From NCBI GenBank assembly GCA_963697365.1, contig CAVONT010000021.1, positions 124,001-188,000 on the forward strand: a stretch of DNA of 64,000 nt, given 5' to 3'. This document shows, in pieces, positions 34,176 through 43,200 of this stretch. The stretch comes from CAIXZV01 sp963697365. Its GTDB lineage: Bacteria; Chloroflexota; Limnocylindria; Limnocylindrales; CSP1-4. Made by a program: the position numbers and the translations under genes. Below the pieces are notes generated by a model. It searched no databases and was not told the DNA's origin. It saw nothing but the letters and a program-made list of their open reading frames with translations. The first letter of the stretch is position 1. Each line of letters begins with the position of its first letter.

Positions 34176-34637
34176 CTAGCGCCGCCGGGCGTCCGCGACC
34201 TGGCGCGCCATGTCGCGCTTGGCGTCCCGTTCGGCGATCTCGCGGCGGCGGTCCCACGTCTGCTTGCCGCGCGCCAGGCCGAGGTTGATCTTCGCCTTGC
34301 CGCGATCGTTGATGTAGATCGCGAGCGGCACGATGGTCAGGCCCTTCGCCTTCGTCTTGCCCAGCAGCTCGTCGATCTGGTGCCGGTGGAGCAGCAGCTT
34401 CCGCGCGCGCTTGGGCTCGTGGTTGAAGCGGAGGTCGGTGGACTCCCACGGCGCGATGTGCAGGCCGACGATCCAGGCCTCGTCGCGCTCGATCCGCGCG
34501 TACGCATCGGCCAGGCTCACCTTGTGGGCGCGGACGCTCTTGATCTCGGTGCCGCGCAGCACGATGCCCGCCTCGAAGGTGTCCTCGATGCTGTAGTCGT
34601 GGCGGGCTCTTCGGTTCTGGGCGATGGTCTCGCCCAT
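34176..34637 (-). CDS. smpB: SsrA-binding protein SmpB
   Basis: 153 residues from ATG 34637, behind GAGGAGACGCC. Conserved: NRRARHDYSIEDTFEAGIVL, GTEIKSVRAHKVSLADAYAR, FNHEPKRARKLLLHR, LYIND-like IYINDRGKAKINLGLARGK, and the basic C-terminal tail (RREIAERDAKRDMARQ). Binds tmRNA and places it in the ribosomal A site. The tmRNA gene is 7.4 kb away on the same strand. A 34.72-34.75 kb hairpin separates it from the upstream short ORF. Confidence 0.95.
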   Translation of the reverse strand: MGETIAQNRRARHDYSIEDTFEAGIVLRGTEIKSVRAHKVSLADAYARIERDEAWIVGLHIAPWESTDLRFNHEPKRARKLLLHRHQIDELLGKTKAKGLTIVPLAIYINDRGKAKINLGLARGKQTWDRRREIAERDAKRDMARQVADARRR

Positions 34638-34721
34638 GGCGGCGTCTCCTCGGGTGAGCGTGTGGGGGGCCAGTTTCGCACGGGTGGCGGCGGGCACGGC
34701 GGATCCCGGTCCCGGACGCAC

Positions 34722-34750
34722 GAACGCCGGCCCATCGCTGGACCGGCGTC
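34722..34750. terminator. Strong GC hairpin, terminator or attenuator
   Basis: ACGCCGGCCC-ATCGCT-GGACCGGCGT: ten-pair stem with one G-U, six-base loop, 30 nt after the stop of the short Cys-containing ORF and about 85 nt before smpB. No T-run follows, so it may attenuate rather than terminate. Confidence 0.5.
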
Positions 34751-34782
34751 CGATTGCTACCGACCACCCGGCCGGATCGTCT

Positions 34783-34833
34783 CTAGGCGACGATCTCCGC
34801 CGAGGTGGTGCAGCAACTACTACTGTCGATCAC
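34783..34833 (-). CDS. Candidate 16-residue peptide gene with perfect SD
   Basis: GTG 34833 to TAG 34783 encodes MIDSSSCCTTSAEIVA. Upstream AAAGGAGGTGAT (complement 34839-34850) matches 11 of 12 bases of the ideal Shine-Dalgarno, nine bases from the GTG (from GGAGG). A promoter (TTGCGC-17-TAGGGT) and a downstream hairpin frame it, so it forms a complete mini transcription unit between ctpA and smpB. I do not recognise the peptide. Ser/Cys/Thr richness suits a leader peptide sensing amino-acid supply or a tiny modified/secreted peptide; no modifying enzyme is nearby. Confidence 0.5.
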   Translation of the reverse strand: MIDSSSCCTTSAEIVA

Positions 34834-34861
34834 TGCACATCACCTCCTTTCGTCTGCGCGA

Positions 34862-34890
34862 ACCCTAGCGGCTGCGGCCGGATCGCGCAA
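34862..34890 (-). promoter_or_regulatory. Promoter of the 16-codon ORF
   Basis: Minus strand -35 TTGCGC (complement 34885-34890), 17-nt spacer, -10 TAGGGT (complement 34862-34867). Predicted start lies a few bases before the SD, leaving a leader of about 20-25 nt. Confidence 0.5.
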
Positions 34891-34904
34891 GCGCGAATGT
34901 TCCG

Positions 34905-36303
34905 TCAGGCGGCGGCGCGCAGGACGGCCCCGGTCGCTGTGCCGAAGCCCAGCTCCTCGAGCGCCTTGTCAAGGACCGGGTCGTCGCCGGGTGCCGCGGG
35001 GGCCTCGTCCACGACCACGTCGGGCGTGATCCCGGCCTGGTGGATCCACGTCTTGTCCGGCGTGAGCCACTTCGCCACCGTGAGCCGGAAGCCGCCCGAG
35101 TCGTCCTCGAGCTGCGTCCACTGCTGGACCGTGCCCTTGCCGAACGTCTTCGTGCCAACCAGCTTCGCGCGTCCCCGGTCCTGGAGGGCGCCGGCCACGA
35201 TCTCCGATGCCGACGCCGATCCACCGTCCACCAGCACCACGAGCGGGATCGCCGGGTCCGTCGCGGAGCCGCCTGGCTTCGGCGACCGTCTCCTGGAGGT
35301 TCCCGTCGGCATCCTCCTCCCAGAAGACCGTGCCGCCGTCGAGGTACTGGCTCGCGATCGAGCGGGCCGCGGTCACGAAGCCGCCGGGATTGCCGCGCAG
35401 GTCGAGGATGAGCGCCTCCTTGCCCGCCTTGACGCTCGCTTCGGTGACCCGGGCCAGCTCCTCGGCCGCGTGATCCGAGAAGCCGATCAGCCGGACGTAG
35501 CCGACCTTGCCGTCGGCCAGGTCCTTGGCATCCACCTCGGGCGAGATGATCACCGCGCGCACGATCTCGATGTCCATCGGCGCGCCGCCGTCCCGCTCGA
35601 CCGTCAGCACGACCGCGGTGTCCTTCGGCCCGCGGACCTTGGAGCGCGCCTCCTCCAGCGTCTGGCCCGCGACCGGTGTCCCGTCGATGGCGATCACGAT
35701 GTCGCCGGGTTCGAGGCCTGCCTTCTCGGCGGGCGACTCCGGGATCGGGGCGACGATGACCATGCGGCAGTCCGGCCCGAGGTCCGTGCAGCCAGATGTC
35801 TTGCCGGCGGCGTCGACGGTGCCGATGGTGGCCCCGATGCCCTCGAACTCGCCCGAGATGCCGCGCAGGGACTCCTTGAACTCGTCCGAGGTGAGGTACA
35901 TCGAGTACGGGTCCTCGAGTGCCCCGATCATCCCCTTGATCGAGCCCTCGATGAGCTTCTTGCGGTCCACGTCGCCGCCGGCGTAGCGCTCGGTCACGGC
36001 ACGCCAGGTGTCCCAGAACGGCTGGAAGGCCTCGGCCTCGTCGACCGGGGTGCCGGGTGTGAGCGCTGCCTGGCGCCCCATCGTCCAGCCGGACAGGAAG
36101 AGCGCGCCGCCCAGGAGGACGGTGAGGAGGCCCAGCGCGATGATGACCGGGACGCGACTGCGCGTCCGGGCCGGCGTGGCGGCCGACTCGACCGGGGACG
36201 TCTCGTCGACACCCATGGTGTCCGCCGTGTCGACACCCATGGTGTCCACCGCCTCGTCAGCGGATGGGGTGGTCGCGGCGGGATCGGGCGGCAGGTCGGT
36301 CAT
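34905..36303 (-). CDS. ctpA: S41 C-terminal processing peptidase (one frameshift)
   Basis: About 465 residues. Cytoplasmic acidic start, membrane helix near residues 50-72 (VPVIIALGLLTVLLGGALFL), PDZ domain (GISGEFEGIGATIG, AEKAGLEPGDIVIAIDG), then the tail-protease core: LILDLRGNPGGFVTAA, catalytic Ser in VDGGSASASEIVAGAL and Lys in KTFGKGTVQQW. One extra base near 35275 separates LQETVAEA from the GGSATDPAIPL continuation. CtpA-type proteases trim or degrade extracytoplasmic proteins. The N-terminus contains the duplicated segment DTMGVD. Confidence 0.88.
36207..36246. repeat. Short direct repeat within ctpA start
   Basis: GTCGACACCCATGGTGTCC occurs twice, 30 nt apart (about 36207 and 36228), encoding the duplicated DTMGVD; the unit itself is partly palindromic (GACACCCATGGTGTC). 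Confidence 0.6.
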
Positions 36304-36360
36304 GGGCCGCCAGCGTACCGCGCGGGCGCGGAACGGGTGCGCGAGGCGCCTGCCGCGGCG

Positions 36361-36843
36361 TCAGGACTGCTCGATCGCCAGGAGCGCACGCTTGCGGTCG
36401 AGGCCGCCGGCGAAGCCCGTGAGGGTGCCGTCCGCGCCGACCACCCGGTGGCACGGCACGATGATCGAGATCGGGTTCCGACCGACCGCCGCACCGACCG
36501 CCCGCGCCGCCCCCGGCCGGCCGACCCGCTGCGCGAGCTCGCCGTAGGTGACGGTCTCGCCGCACGGGATCAGGCGCAGCTGCGCCCAGACCGCGAGCTG
36601 GAATGGCGTGCCCTTCGGCGCCAGCGGGAGGTCGAACGCCTTGCGCGAGCCAGCGAAGTACTCGTCGAGCTCGCGTTCCACGGCGGTGAACGCGTCGTCC
36701 TCCCGAACCCACGTCCCGCCGATGGAGGGGCCCCGCTTGTGGCCCTCCATGTAGAGCCCGGACAACGCGACGCCGCCGGCGGTGGGATCACCCACCAGGA
36801 GCAGGTCGCCGATGGGGCTCGGGTGCATCGTGTAGACGGTCAT
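36361..36843 (-). CDS. ogt: Methylated-DNA-protein cysteine methyltransferase
   Basis: 160 residues. The active-site motif is IVPCHRVVGADG (acceptor Cys), preceded by the helix-turn-helix region GETVTYGELAQRVGRPGAARAVGAAVGRN. It removes O6-alkyl groups from guanine in a suicidal reaction. ATG 36843 overlaps the stop of the Ada/AlkA gene (ATGA), so both repair activities are co-expressed. N-terminal domain is the usual degenerate RNase-H-like fold. Confidence 0.93.
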   Translation of the reverse strand: MTVYTMHPSPIGDLLLVGDPTAGGVALSGLYMEGHKRGPSIGGTWVREDDAFTAVERELDEYFAGSRKAFDLPLAPKGTPFQLAVWAQLRLIPCGETVTYGELAQRVGRPGAARAVGAAVGRNPISIIVPCHRVVGADGTLTGFAGGLDRKRALLAIEQS

Positions 36844-38387
36844 CGTCGGGTCTCCTTGGACTCGGGTGCGGGCCCGCCCAGCGATGCCCAGAGATGGTGC
36901 GTGGCGTAGGAGCGCCAGGGCGCCCAGCGCGCCCCGTGGGCCGCGAGCGCCACCGGGTCCTCGGGCAGGCCCAGGCGGGCGGCGGCCTTCTGCACGCCGA
37001 GGTCGCCGCTGAGCAGGACATCGGGATCGCCCAGCGCCCGGAGGCTGATGTAGCCGGCCGTCCACGGACCGATGCCCGGGATCTCCAGGAGCCGGACCCG
37101 GGCCTCCTCGCGGTCCGCGCCGGGTCCGAGGTCGAGCTGCCCGCCGGCGATCCTCGCTGCCAGGGTGCGGATCGTCCGCCGGCGGGCCGTCGGCACCGGC
37201 AGGTCGGCATCGTCCGCCTCGGCGAGCGCAGCCGCGTCGGGGAACAGGCGCGTGACGCCACCGGATGGCGCCGCCAGGGCCGTGCCCAGCCGTTCTGCGA
37301 TCCGCCCGACGACCCGCGTCGCGGCCGCGACCGACACCTGCTGGCCCGCGATGGCGCGGATCGCGAGCTCAAGCCCGTCCACCGCGCCCGGCGCCCGCCG
37401 CCCGGGTTCTGCGGCGACCAGCGGCCCGAGCACGGGGTCGTCGCCCAGGCCCTCGGCGATCGCCACCGGGTCCGCGTCGAGGTCCAGCAGCCGCCGGATC
37501 CGCGCCACGGCCGGTGCGAGATCGCGCGGATCTGCCAGTGACAGCGCGCACAGGACCACCTCGTCGCCGTGCCGCACCTCGGCGAGGCCGGCACCATGCG
37601 GCAGGCGGAGGCTGCGCCGGTACACGCCACCGGCCACCTCTTCGACGCCGGGGATCGACCGCGGCCCGAGGAACGCCAGCAGGGAGCCGAGGTTGAAGGG
37701 CTCGCGCCGGGCGAGGCGCAGCGTGAGGCGCGTCGGACGGACCGCTACGGGCGCCGACTGACCTCCCCGGACCCCCTGGCGCGCCGCGGGCAGCGTCCCC
37801 CGCCGACGCCCTCGATCGCGCAGCTCCGTCGGCGTCGCGTCGTGGATCGCCCGGATCGTGTCGTTGAACTGGCGCAGCGACGCGAACCCGGCGGCAAACG
37901 CCACGTCGGTGACGGACAGGTCGGTCGTCTCCAGCAGGAGTCGCGCGACGCCTGCTCGCTGGGCGCGAGCCAGGGCCAGCGGCGGCGCCCCGAGGTCCGC
38001 CTGCAGGATCCGACGCAGCTGTCGCTCGCCGTACCCGAGTCGATGGGCCAGCCCCGGCACGCCCTCCCGCTCGACGAGCCCCTCGTCGATCAGGTGCATC
38101 GCGCGGCCCGCGACATCGCCGCGCAGGTCCCATTCGGGCGACCCGGGCGCGGCGCCCGGCAGGCAGCGCTTGCAGGCCCGGAAGCCGGCGCCCTGGGCCG
38201 CCGCCGCCGTCGGGTAGAAGCGCACCCGGTCGGGTCCCGGCGTCCTGGCCGGGCAGCTTGGGCGGCAGTAGATGCCGGTCGAGGTGACGGCCGTGAAGAA
38301 GTACCCGTCGAACCGGCGGTCACGGCTTGCAACGGCCCGGTAGCGGCGGTCGAAGAGCGCCTGGTCGGCGGCGGAGGTCGAGGTCAT
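36840..38387 (-). CDS. Ada regulatory domain - AlkA 3-methyladenine glycosylase fusion
   Basis: 515 residues. Ada zinc/methyl-acceptor domain (residues 10-90: DGYFFTAVTSTGIYCRPSC, ACKRCLPGAAPG); AraC-type HTH (95-190: GYGERQLRRILQADLGAPPL, VAFAAGFASLRQFNDTIR); AlkA N-domain; HhH-GPD domain with AIAGQQVSVAAATRVVGRI and IPGIGPWTAGYISLRALG followed by the Asp of LLSGDLG. It senses methyl-phosphotriesters, activates transcription and excises alkylated bases. Operonic with ogt: a compact adaptive-response unit. Confidence 0.9.
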   Translation of the reverse strand: MTSTSAADQALFDRRYRAVASRDRRFDGYFFTAVTSTGIYCRPSCPARTPGPDRVRFYPTAAAAQGAGFRACKRCLPGAAPGSPEWDLRGDVAGRAMHLIDEGLVEREGVPGLAHRLGYGERQLRRILQADLGAPPLALARAQRAGVARLLLETTDLSVTDVAFAAGFASLRQFNDTIRAIHDATPTELRDRGRRRGTLPAARQGVRGGQSAPVAVRPTRLTLRLARREPFNLGSLLAFLGPRSIPGVEEVAGGVYRRSLRLPHGAGLAEVRHGDEVVLCALSLADPRDLAPAVARIRRLLDLDADPVAIAEGLGDDPVLGPLVAAEPGRRAPGAVDGLELAIRAIAGQQVSVAAATRVVGRIAERLGTALAAPSGGVTRLFPDAAALAEADDADLPVPTARRRTIRTLAARIAGGQLDLGPGADREEARVRLLEIPGIGPWTAGYISLRALGDPDVLLSGDLGVQKAAARLGLPEDPVALAAHGARWAPWRSYATHHLWASLGGPAPESKETRR

Positions 38388-38460
38388 GGCCGGAGCATGC
38401 CAGCCTCGCGGAACACGTGCTAGCGGGTTTCGGACATGGCGCCTACTGGCCACATGGCGG

Positions 38461-39345
38461 CTACCGGATCAGGTAGGTCCTCACCGACACCCACGAGCCG
38501 AGCACGCCCAGGCCCAGGCCCGTCGCCAGCACCAGTGCCGCCGTGTCGCGGCCCACGGTCCCCAACTGCAGCGGCAGCACGTTGAAGAAGCCGACCATCG
38601 CCTGGGACAGCGGCTCGGCGGCCAGCGCCAGCAGGCCCAGCGTCAGGAGCGCTCCGAGCAGGCCGACCAGCGCGCCCTCGAACACGAAGGGCCACCTGAT
38701 GAACGCGTCGGACGCGCCCACGAGGCGCATGATCTCGATCTCCTCGGCGCGTGCCACCACCGCGAGCCGGATCGTGTTCACGATGATGAACAGCACGATC
38801 ACGCCGACGATGACCACCATCGCGGCACCCGCCGTGCGCACGAATGTCGTGACTGTCACCACGCGGTTCACGAGCGCCTCGATGTTGAGGACGTTGCGCA
38901 CGATCGGATCGTCCGCGAGGGCGGTCGTCACCTCGTCGAGGCCGGATGGCGACGTGAGCCGCACGTTGACCGAGGCATAGAGCGGGTTCGACTCGAGGTA
39001 CCTCGTGAGGTCCTCGCGGCCCTGCGCCTCCTGCGTGACCCGGAACTCCTCGAGCGCCTGCTCGCGGCTCACGAATTCGACCGCTGCAGTCTCGGGCATG
39101 GCACCGACCCGGGCGAGCAGCGTGTCCACCTGGTCCTGTGTCGCGGTGTTCTCGACGTAGGCGACCACCTGGACCTTCTCCTCCACGAACGCGAGCGACG
39201 CGAGGAGCACGTTCTGGAGGATGAAGAAGCCCGCCAGCAGCAGGAGCATCAGGACCATCGTGAGCGTCGCGGCGAGGCTCATCAGCGCGTTCCGCCAGAA
39301 CCCCTGCCAGGCCCGCTTGAACGAGAAGAGGACGAACGCGAACAT
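38461..39345 (-). CDS. ftsX: Cell division protein FtsX
   Basis: 294 residues, four membrane helices with a large first extracellular loop (residues 45-165) and the C-terminal MacB-like core (RTAGAAMVVIVGVIVLFIIV, NTIRLAVVARAEEIEIMRLVGAS). The RAEEIEIMRLVGAS segment is the FtsX hallmark. With FtsE it controls peptidoglycan hydrolases at the septum. Start ATG 39345, 4 nt after ftsE stop. No adjacent hydrolase gene. Confidence 0.9.
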   Translation of the reverse strand: MFAFVLFSFKRAWQGFWRNALMSLAATLTMVLMLLLLAGFFILQNVLLASLAFVEEKVQVVAYVENTATQDQVDTLLARVGAMPETAAVEFVSREQALEEFRVTQEAQGREDLTRYLESNPLYASVNVRLTSPSGLDEVTTALADDPIVRNVLNIEALVNRVVTVTTFVRTAGAAMVVIVGVIVLFIIVNTIRLAVVARAEEIEIMRLVGASDAFIRWPFVFEGALVGLLGALLTLGLLALAAEPLSQAMVGFFNVLPLQLGTVGRDTAALVLATGLGLGVLGSWVSVRTYLIR

Positions 39346-39348
39346 CGG

Positions 39349-40159
39349 TCAGTCCTCGCGGTGGTAGGCCGCGCCGATCTCGTCGCGGATGACACGGCCC
39401 TCCTCGAGCGCCACGACCCGCTTCCGCAGCGCGGTGACCACCTCGGCGTCGTGGGTGGCCATCAGGATCGTCACGCCCAGCTCGTTGATGCGCAGCAGCA
39501 GCTGGATGATCTCCCAGCTGATGACCGGGTCCAGGTTCCCGGTGGGCTCGTCGGCGATGATGATCCGCGGGTCGTGGACCAGCGCCCGGGCGATGGCCGT
39601 GCGCTGCTGCTCGCCGCCCGAGAGCTGGGTCGGGATCTGCTCGGCCTGGGCGGTGAGGCCCACCAGCGCCAGCACGCGCTCCACGGCGGGCCGGATCTCG
39701 CTGCGCGGCGTGCCGGTGACCTCCAGCGCGAACGCGACGTTCTCGTAGACCGATCTTGCGTGGCAGGAGCTTGAAGTCCTGGAAGACGATGCCGATCTTG
39801 CGCCGGATCCTCGGCACCTGGCGGCGGCGGATCCGGGCGAGGTCGTAGCCGTCGATCACGACGTCGCCATGCGTGGCCAGCTCGTCGCGGATGAGCAGCT
39901 TCATCAGGGTGGACTTGCCGGCGCCGGACGGCCCGACGAGGAACACGAAGTCGCCCTCGGGCACCACGAGGTTCACGTCGTGGAGCGCGACCTTCCCGTT
40001 GGGGTACTTCTTGGTGACGTCATGGAGGACGACGACCGAGGGGTCCCTGCCGGCCACGGAGCCGCGCCGGGTGAGGCGTCGGAGCAGCGACGGGTTCGCC
40101 TGAGACGGGTTCGCCTGCCGGGCGGGATCGGGGGATGCCTGCTGGCTCGGGGTGGCCAC
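39349..40159 (-). CDS. ftsE: Cell division ATP-binding protein FtsE (one frameshift)
   Basis: About 269 residues with an N-terminal extension of 40. Walker A VGPSGAGKSTLMKLL, Q-loop IGIVFQDFKLLPRK, signature LSGGEQQRTAIARAL, Walker B IIIADEPTGNLDP and switch His in MATHDAEVV. One extra base near 39756 falls between LLPRK and SVYENVAFALEVTG. FtsE powers the FtsEX complex. Immediately upstream (40160-40246) is a short gap before the surface-protein stop. Confidence 0.9.
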
Positions 40160-40246
40160 GTTCCCCCGAGGCTAGCATCGCACGCGGCATCGTGCCCACC
40201 CGCCGGCCGGCGGGTGGGCCGTGTGGCCGATCGGAGCGCGGTGCGA

Positions 40247-43200
40247 TCAGCGGACCCGGTGGCGCCTCTGCCTCGTCCACCCCATCAGGGCGAAGCCGAT
40301 CAGGCCGGCCGCCAGCAGCGACCAGCAGCCCGATCGTGCCCCAGCCGGCTGCCACCGGAGCGACACCGTCCACGGACGTGGACGGCGGGGTCGTGGGCGG
40401 GATGACACGGGTGGCGCTGACCGCCACGACACCCGACTCAACCGTGACCTCGCCGAGCTCGCCGCTCGCCTTCGCGGTGTTGGTCACCTTGCCTGCTGCA
40501 AGGTCCGCACTCGTGATGGCGTAGGTCGACGTGCAGACGACACGCTCGCCCGGGGCGAGTGACGCCAGCACCGGACAGGCGACCTCGGTCTTGTCGTCCT
40601 CGACCGTGATCGGCCCGCCGATGGTCACGTTGCCGGCGTTGGTCACCACGTACTCGTACGCGATGATGTCGCCGGCCTCGGTGAAGTAGGTCCCGTTCGT
40701 GATCCGCTTCGTGATCGCGAGCGCCGGGTCTCTGGACGACCGGGATGTCGAGCGTGTCGGTGTCCGGGCCCGTCTGCGTCGAGTCGCCGGTGGCGGTGTT
40801 GGACAGGTCGTCGCCCGCGTCCATCTCGGCCTGGGTGACCGTGCGGCTGCAGGTGTAGCGCCACGTCTCGCCCACGTCGAGGATCCCGCTCGCGCCGGCG
40901 TCGCCCGAGGCGTAGGCGGGATCGGCGTCGCACTGCGGGTCGTCCACGACGATGCCCGTGAGGGAGACGTTGCCCGTATTGCGTGACGGCGATCGCGTAC
41001 GGCACCACCTGGCCCGCCGCGGTGACCGAGGTGGTGGTCGAGGTCTTGGCGACGGCGAGGCCGGGCTGCCGGGTGATCGTCGTGGTCGCGTCGTCGGACT
41101 GCGGCATGGTCTGGCTCGTGTCCACGCTCGCCGTGTTCACGATCGGGTCGCCCGCGTCGAGGTCGGCCTGGGTCACCGTGTAGCTCGCGGTGTAGACCCA
41201 TGTCTCATCCACGTCGAGGACGCCCGGGTTCACGGTGTCACCCGAGACCTTCGTGGCGCCGCCCGTCAGCGTGTCGGTCAGGACGACGCCCGTGAGGTCG
41301 ACGTTGCCGGTGTTGCGGACGGTGATCGTGTAGTGGATCGGGCCGGTCGCGCCGGTCGAGGTGGGATCGGCCGTCTTGGCGATGGTGAGCGCCGGGTCCT
41401 GCGCGATGGGGATGTCGTGGCTGTCGGTGGCGGGACCAGTCTCGGCCGCGTCGGCCGTGGCCGAGTTGCGCAGGCTGCCCCCGGCGTTCATGGCCGCCTG
41501 GGTCACGGTCCTCGCGCACGTGTAGAGCCAGGACTCACCCGGGTCGAGGGTCCCGACAGTGCCGGCATCGCCGGAGACGTACGCCGGATCGGCGTCGCAT
41601 GACGGGTCGTCCACCGTGATGGCGGTCAGGGCGGTGTTGCCGGAGTTGGCCACCGTGATCGAGTAGACGACCACCTGGCCGGCCGCGGTGATCTCGAGGT
41701 CGTGGTGGAGGTCTTGGCGACGGCGAGGCCCGGCTGCCGGGTGATCGTCGTGGTCGCGCTGGCACTCTGGCTCGCGGTCTGGTCGGTGACCACGGTTGCC
41801 GTATTCACGATCGGGTCGCCCGCGTCGAGGTCCGCCTGGGTGACCGCGTAGGTCGCGTGGTAGAGCCAGATCTCGCCCACGTCGAGGACGCCCGGGTTCG
41901 ACGTGTCCCCGGAGACGTAGGCCGCGCCGCCGGTGAGGGTGTCGCCCACGATGACGTTGGAGAGGCCGGAGTTGCCGGTGTTGGTGATCGTGATCGCGTA
42001 GTCGATCGGGCCGGTCACGCTGGTGGCGGTCGGATCGGCCACCTTGGTGATCGTCAGCGCAGCATCACGCGTCACCGGGATGTCCAGGCCGTCGCTGACC
42101 TTGCCCGTCTGGTGCGTGGTGACCGACGCCTCGTTGGTGTAGATGCCGATGCCGGCGAGGGCGATGTCGATGTCGAGCTGGGTCATCGTGCGGCTGCAGG
42201 TGTAGGTCCACGTCTCGCCGACGTTGAGGACGCCGACGTCGGCCGTGTCGCCGCCCTGGTAGACCGGGCTCGCATCGCACAGGACGTCCTGCACGAGGAC
42301 GGATGTGAGATCGACGTTGCCCGCGTTGTGGGCCGTGATCGTGAACGGCACGACCTGCCCCGCGTGGTCGATGGCCGTCGTCGCGGAGGACTTGGCGACC
42401 TCCAGCAACGGCGCCTGGGTCACATCGATGTCCCTGGTCGCGCTGCGGGGCGCCGTCTGGTCGGTGGTCGCGGTGGCCGTGTTGGTGATCCAGGAGCCGA
42501 TGTTCATCTCGGCCTGGGTGACCGTGTGGCTGCAGGCGTAGACCCACGCCTCACCTGCGGCGAACACGGCATCACCCCCGGTATCGCCCGAGACGAGGGT
42601 CGGCGCGGACGAGCACAGCGAATCGGCGACGGCCGGGTTCGTGAGGGTGCTGCCGCCGGTGTTGGTGACGGTGATCTCGTACGGAACCACCTGGCCGGCC
42701 GCGGTGATCTCCGTCGTGGTGGAGTCCTTGGCGATCGCGAGTGCCGCGAGATCGACGGTGGCGGTGTCGGTGTTCGACGTGACCCTGTCCGCGGTGGCGG
42801 ACGCGCTGTTCGTGACGTGCTTGGCCGTCACGTCATCGGACGAGACCGTGTAGGTGGCGGTGCAGGTGATGCTCTCGCCGGGATCCAGGGTGGCATCGAG
42901 ATCGCCCACTGTGGTCACCGGCGGGCAGGTCTCGTCGGACGCCTTGTCGTCGCTCACGCTGACCGGCCCCGCGAGCCCGACCCCGCCGGAGTTGGACACG
43001 AGGAAGCTGTAGTGGAGGACGTCGCCTGCCGCGGTGAAGGTCGCCTCGGTGGCGGTCTTGGAGATGGTGAGGGCTGCCGGAGACAGGTAGGGCACGGTCG
43101 CGTCATCGCTGGGCGAGGTGATGCCGCCGGCGGACGCTGTCGCGACGTTGGTCACCGAGCCCGCGGTCACGTCACCCGCGGTCACCGTGTAGGTGGCGGT

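Noticed and set aside
34783..34833. Thiopeptide or lanthipeptide precursor from SSSCCTTS
   Set aside because: No leader region of adequate length and no cyclodehydratase or lanthionine synthetase gene in the window.
34839..34851. ATCACCTCCTTTC identical to the 3' end of 16S rRNA
   Set aside because: Only 13 bases match and no other 16S sequence adjoins; on the minus strand it is simply a near-perfect Shine-Dalgarno sequence.
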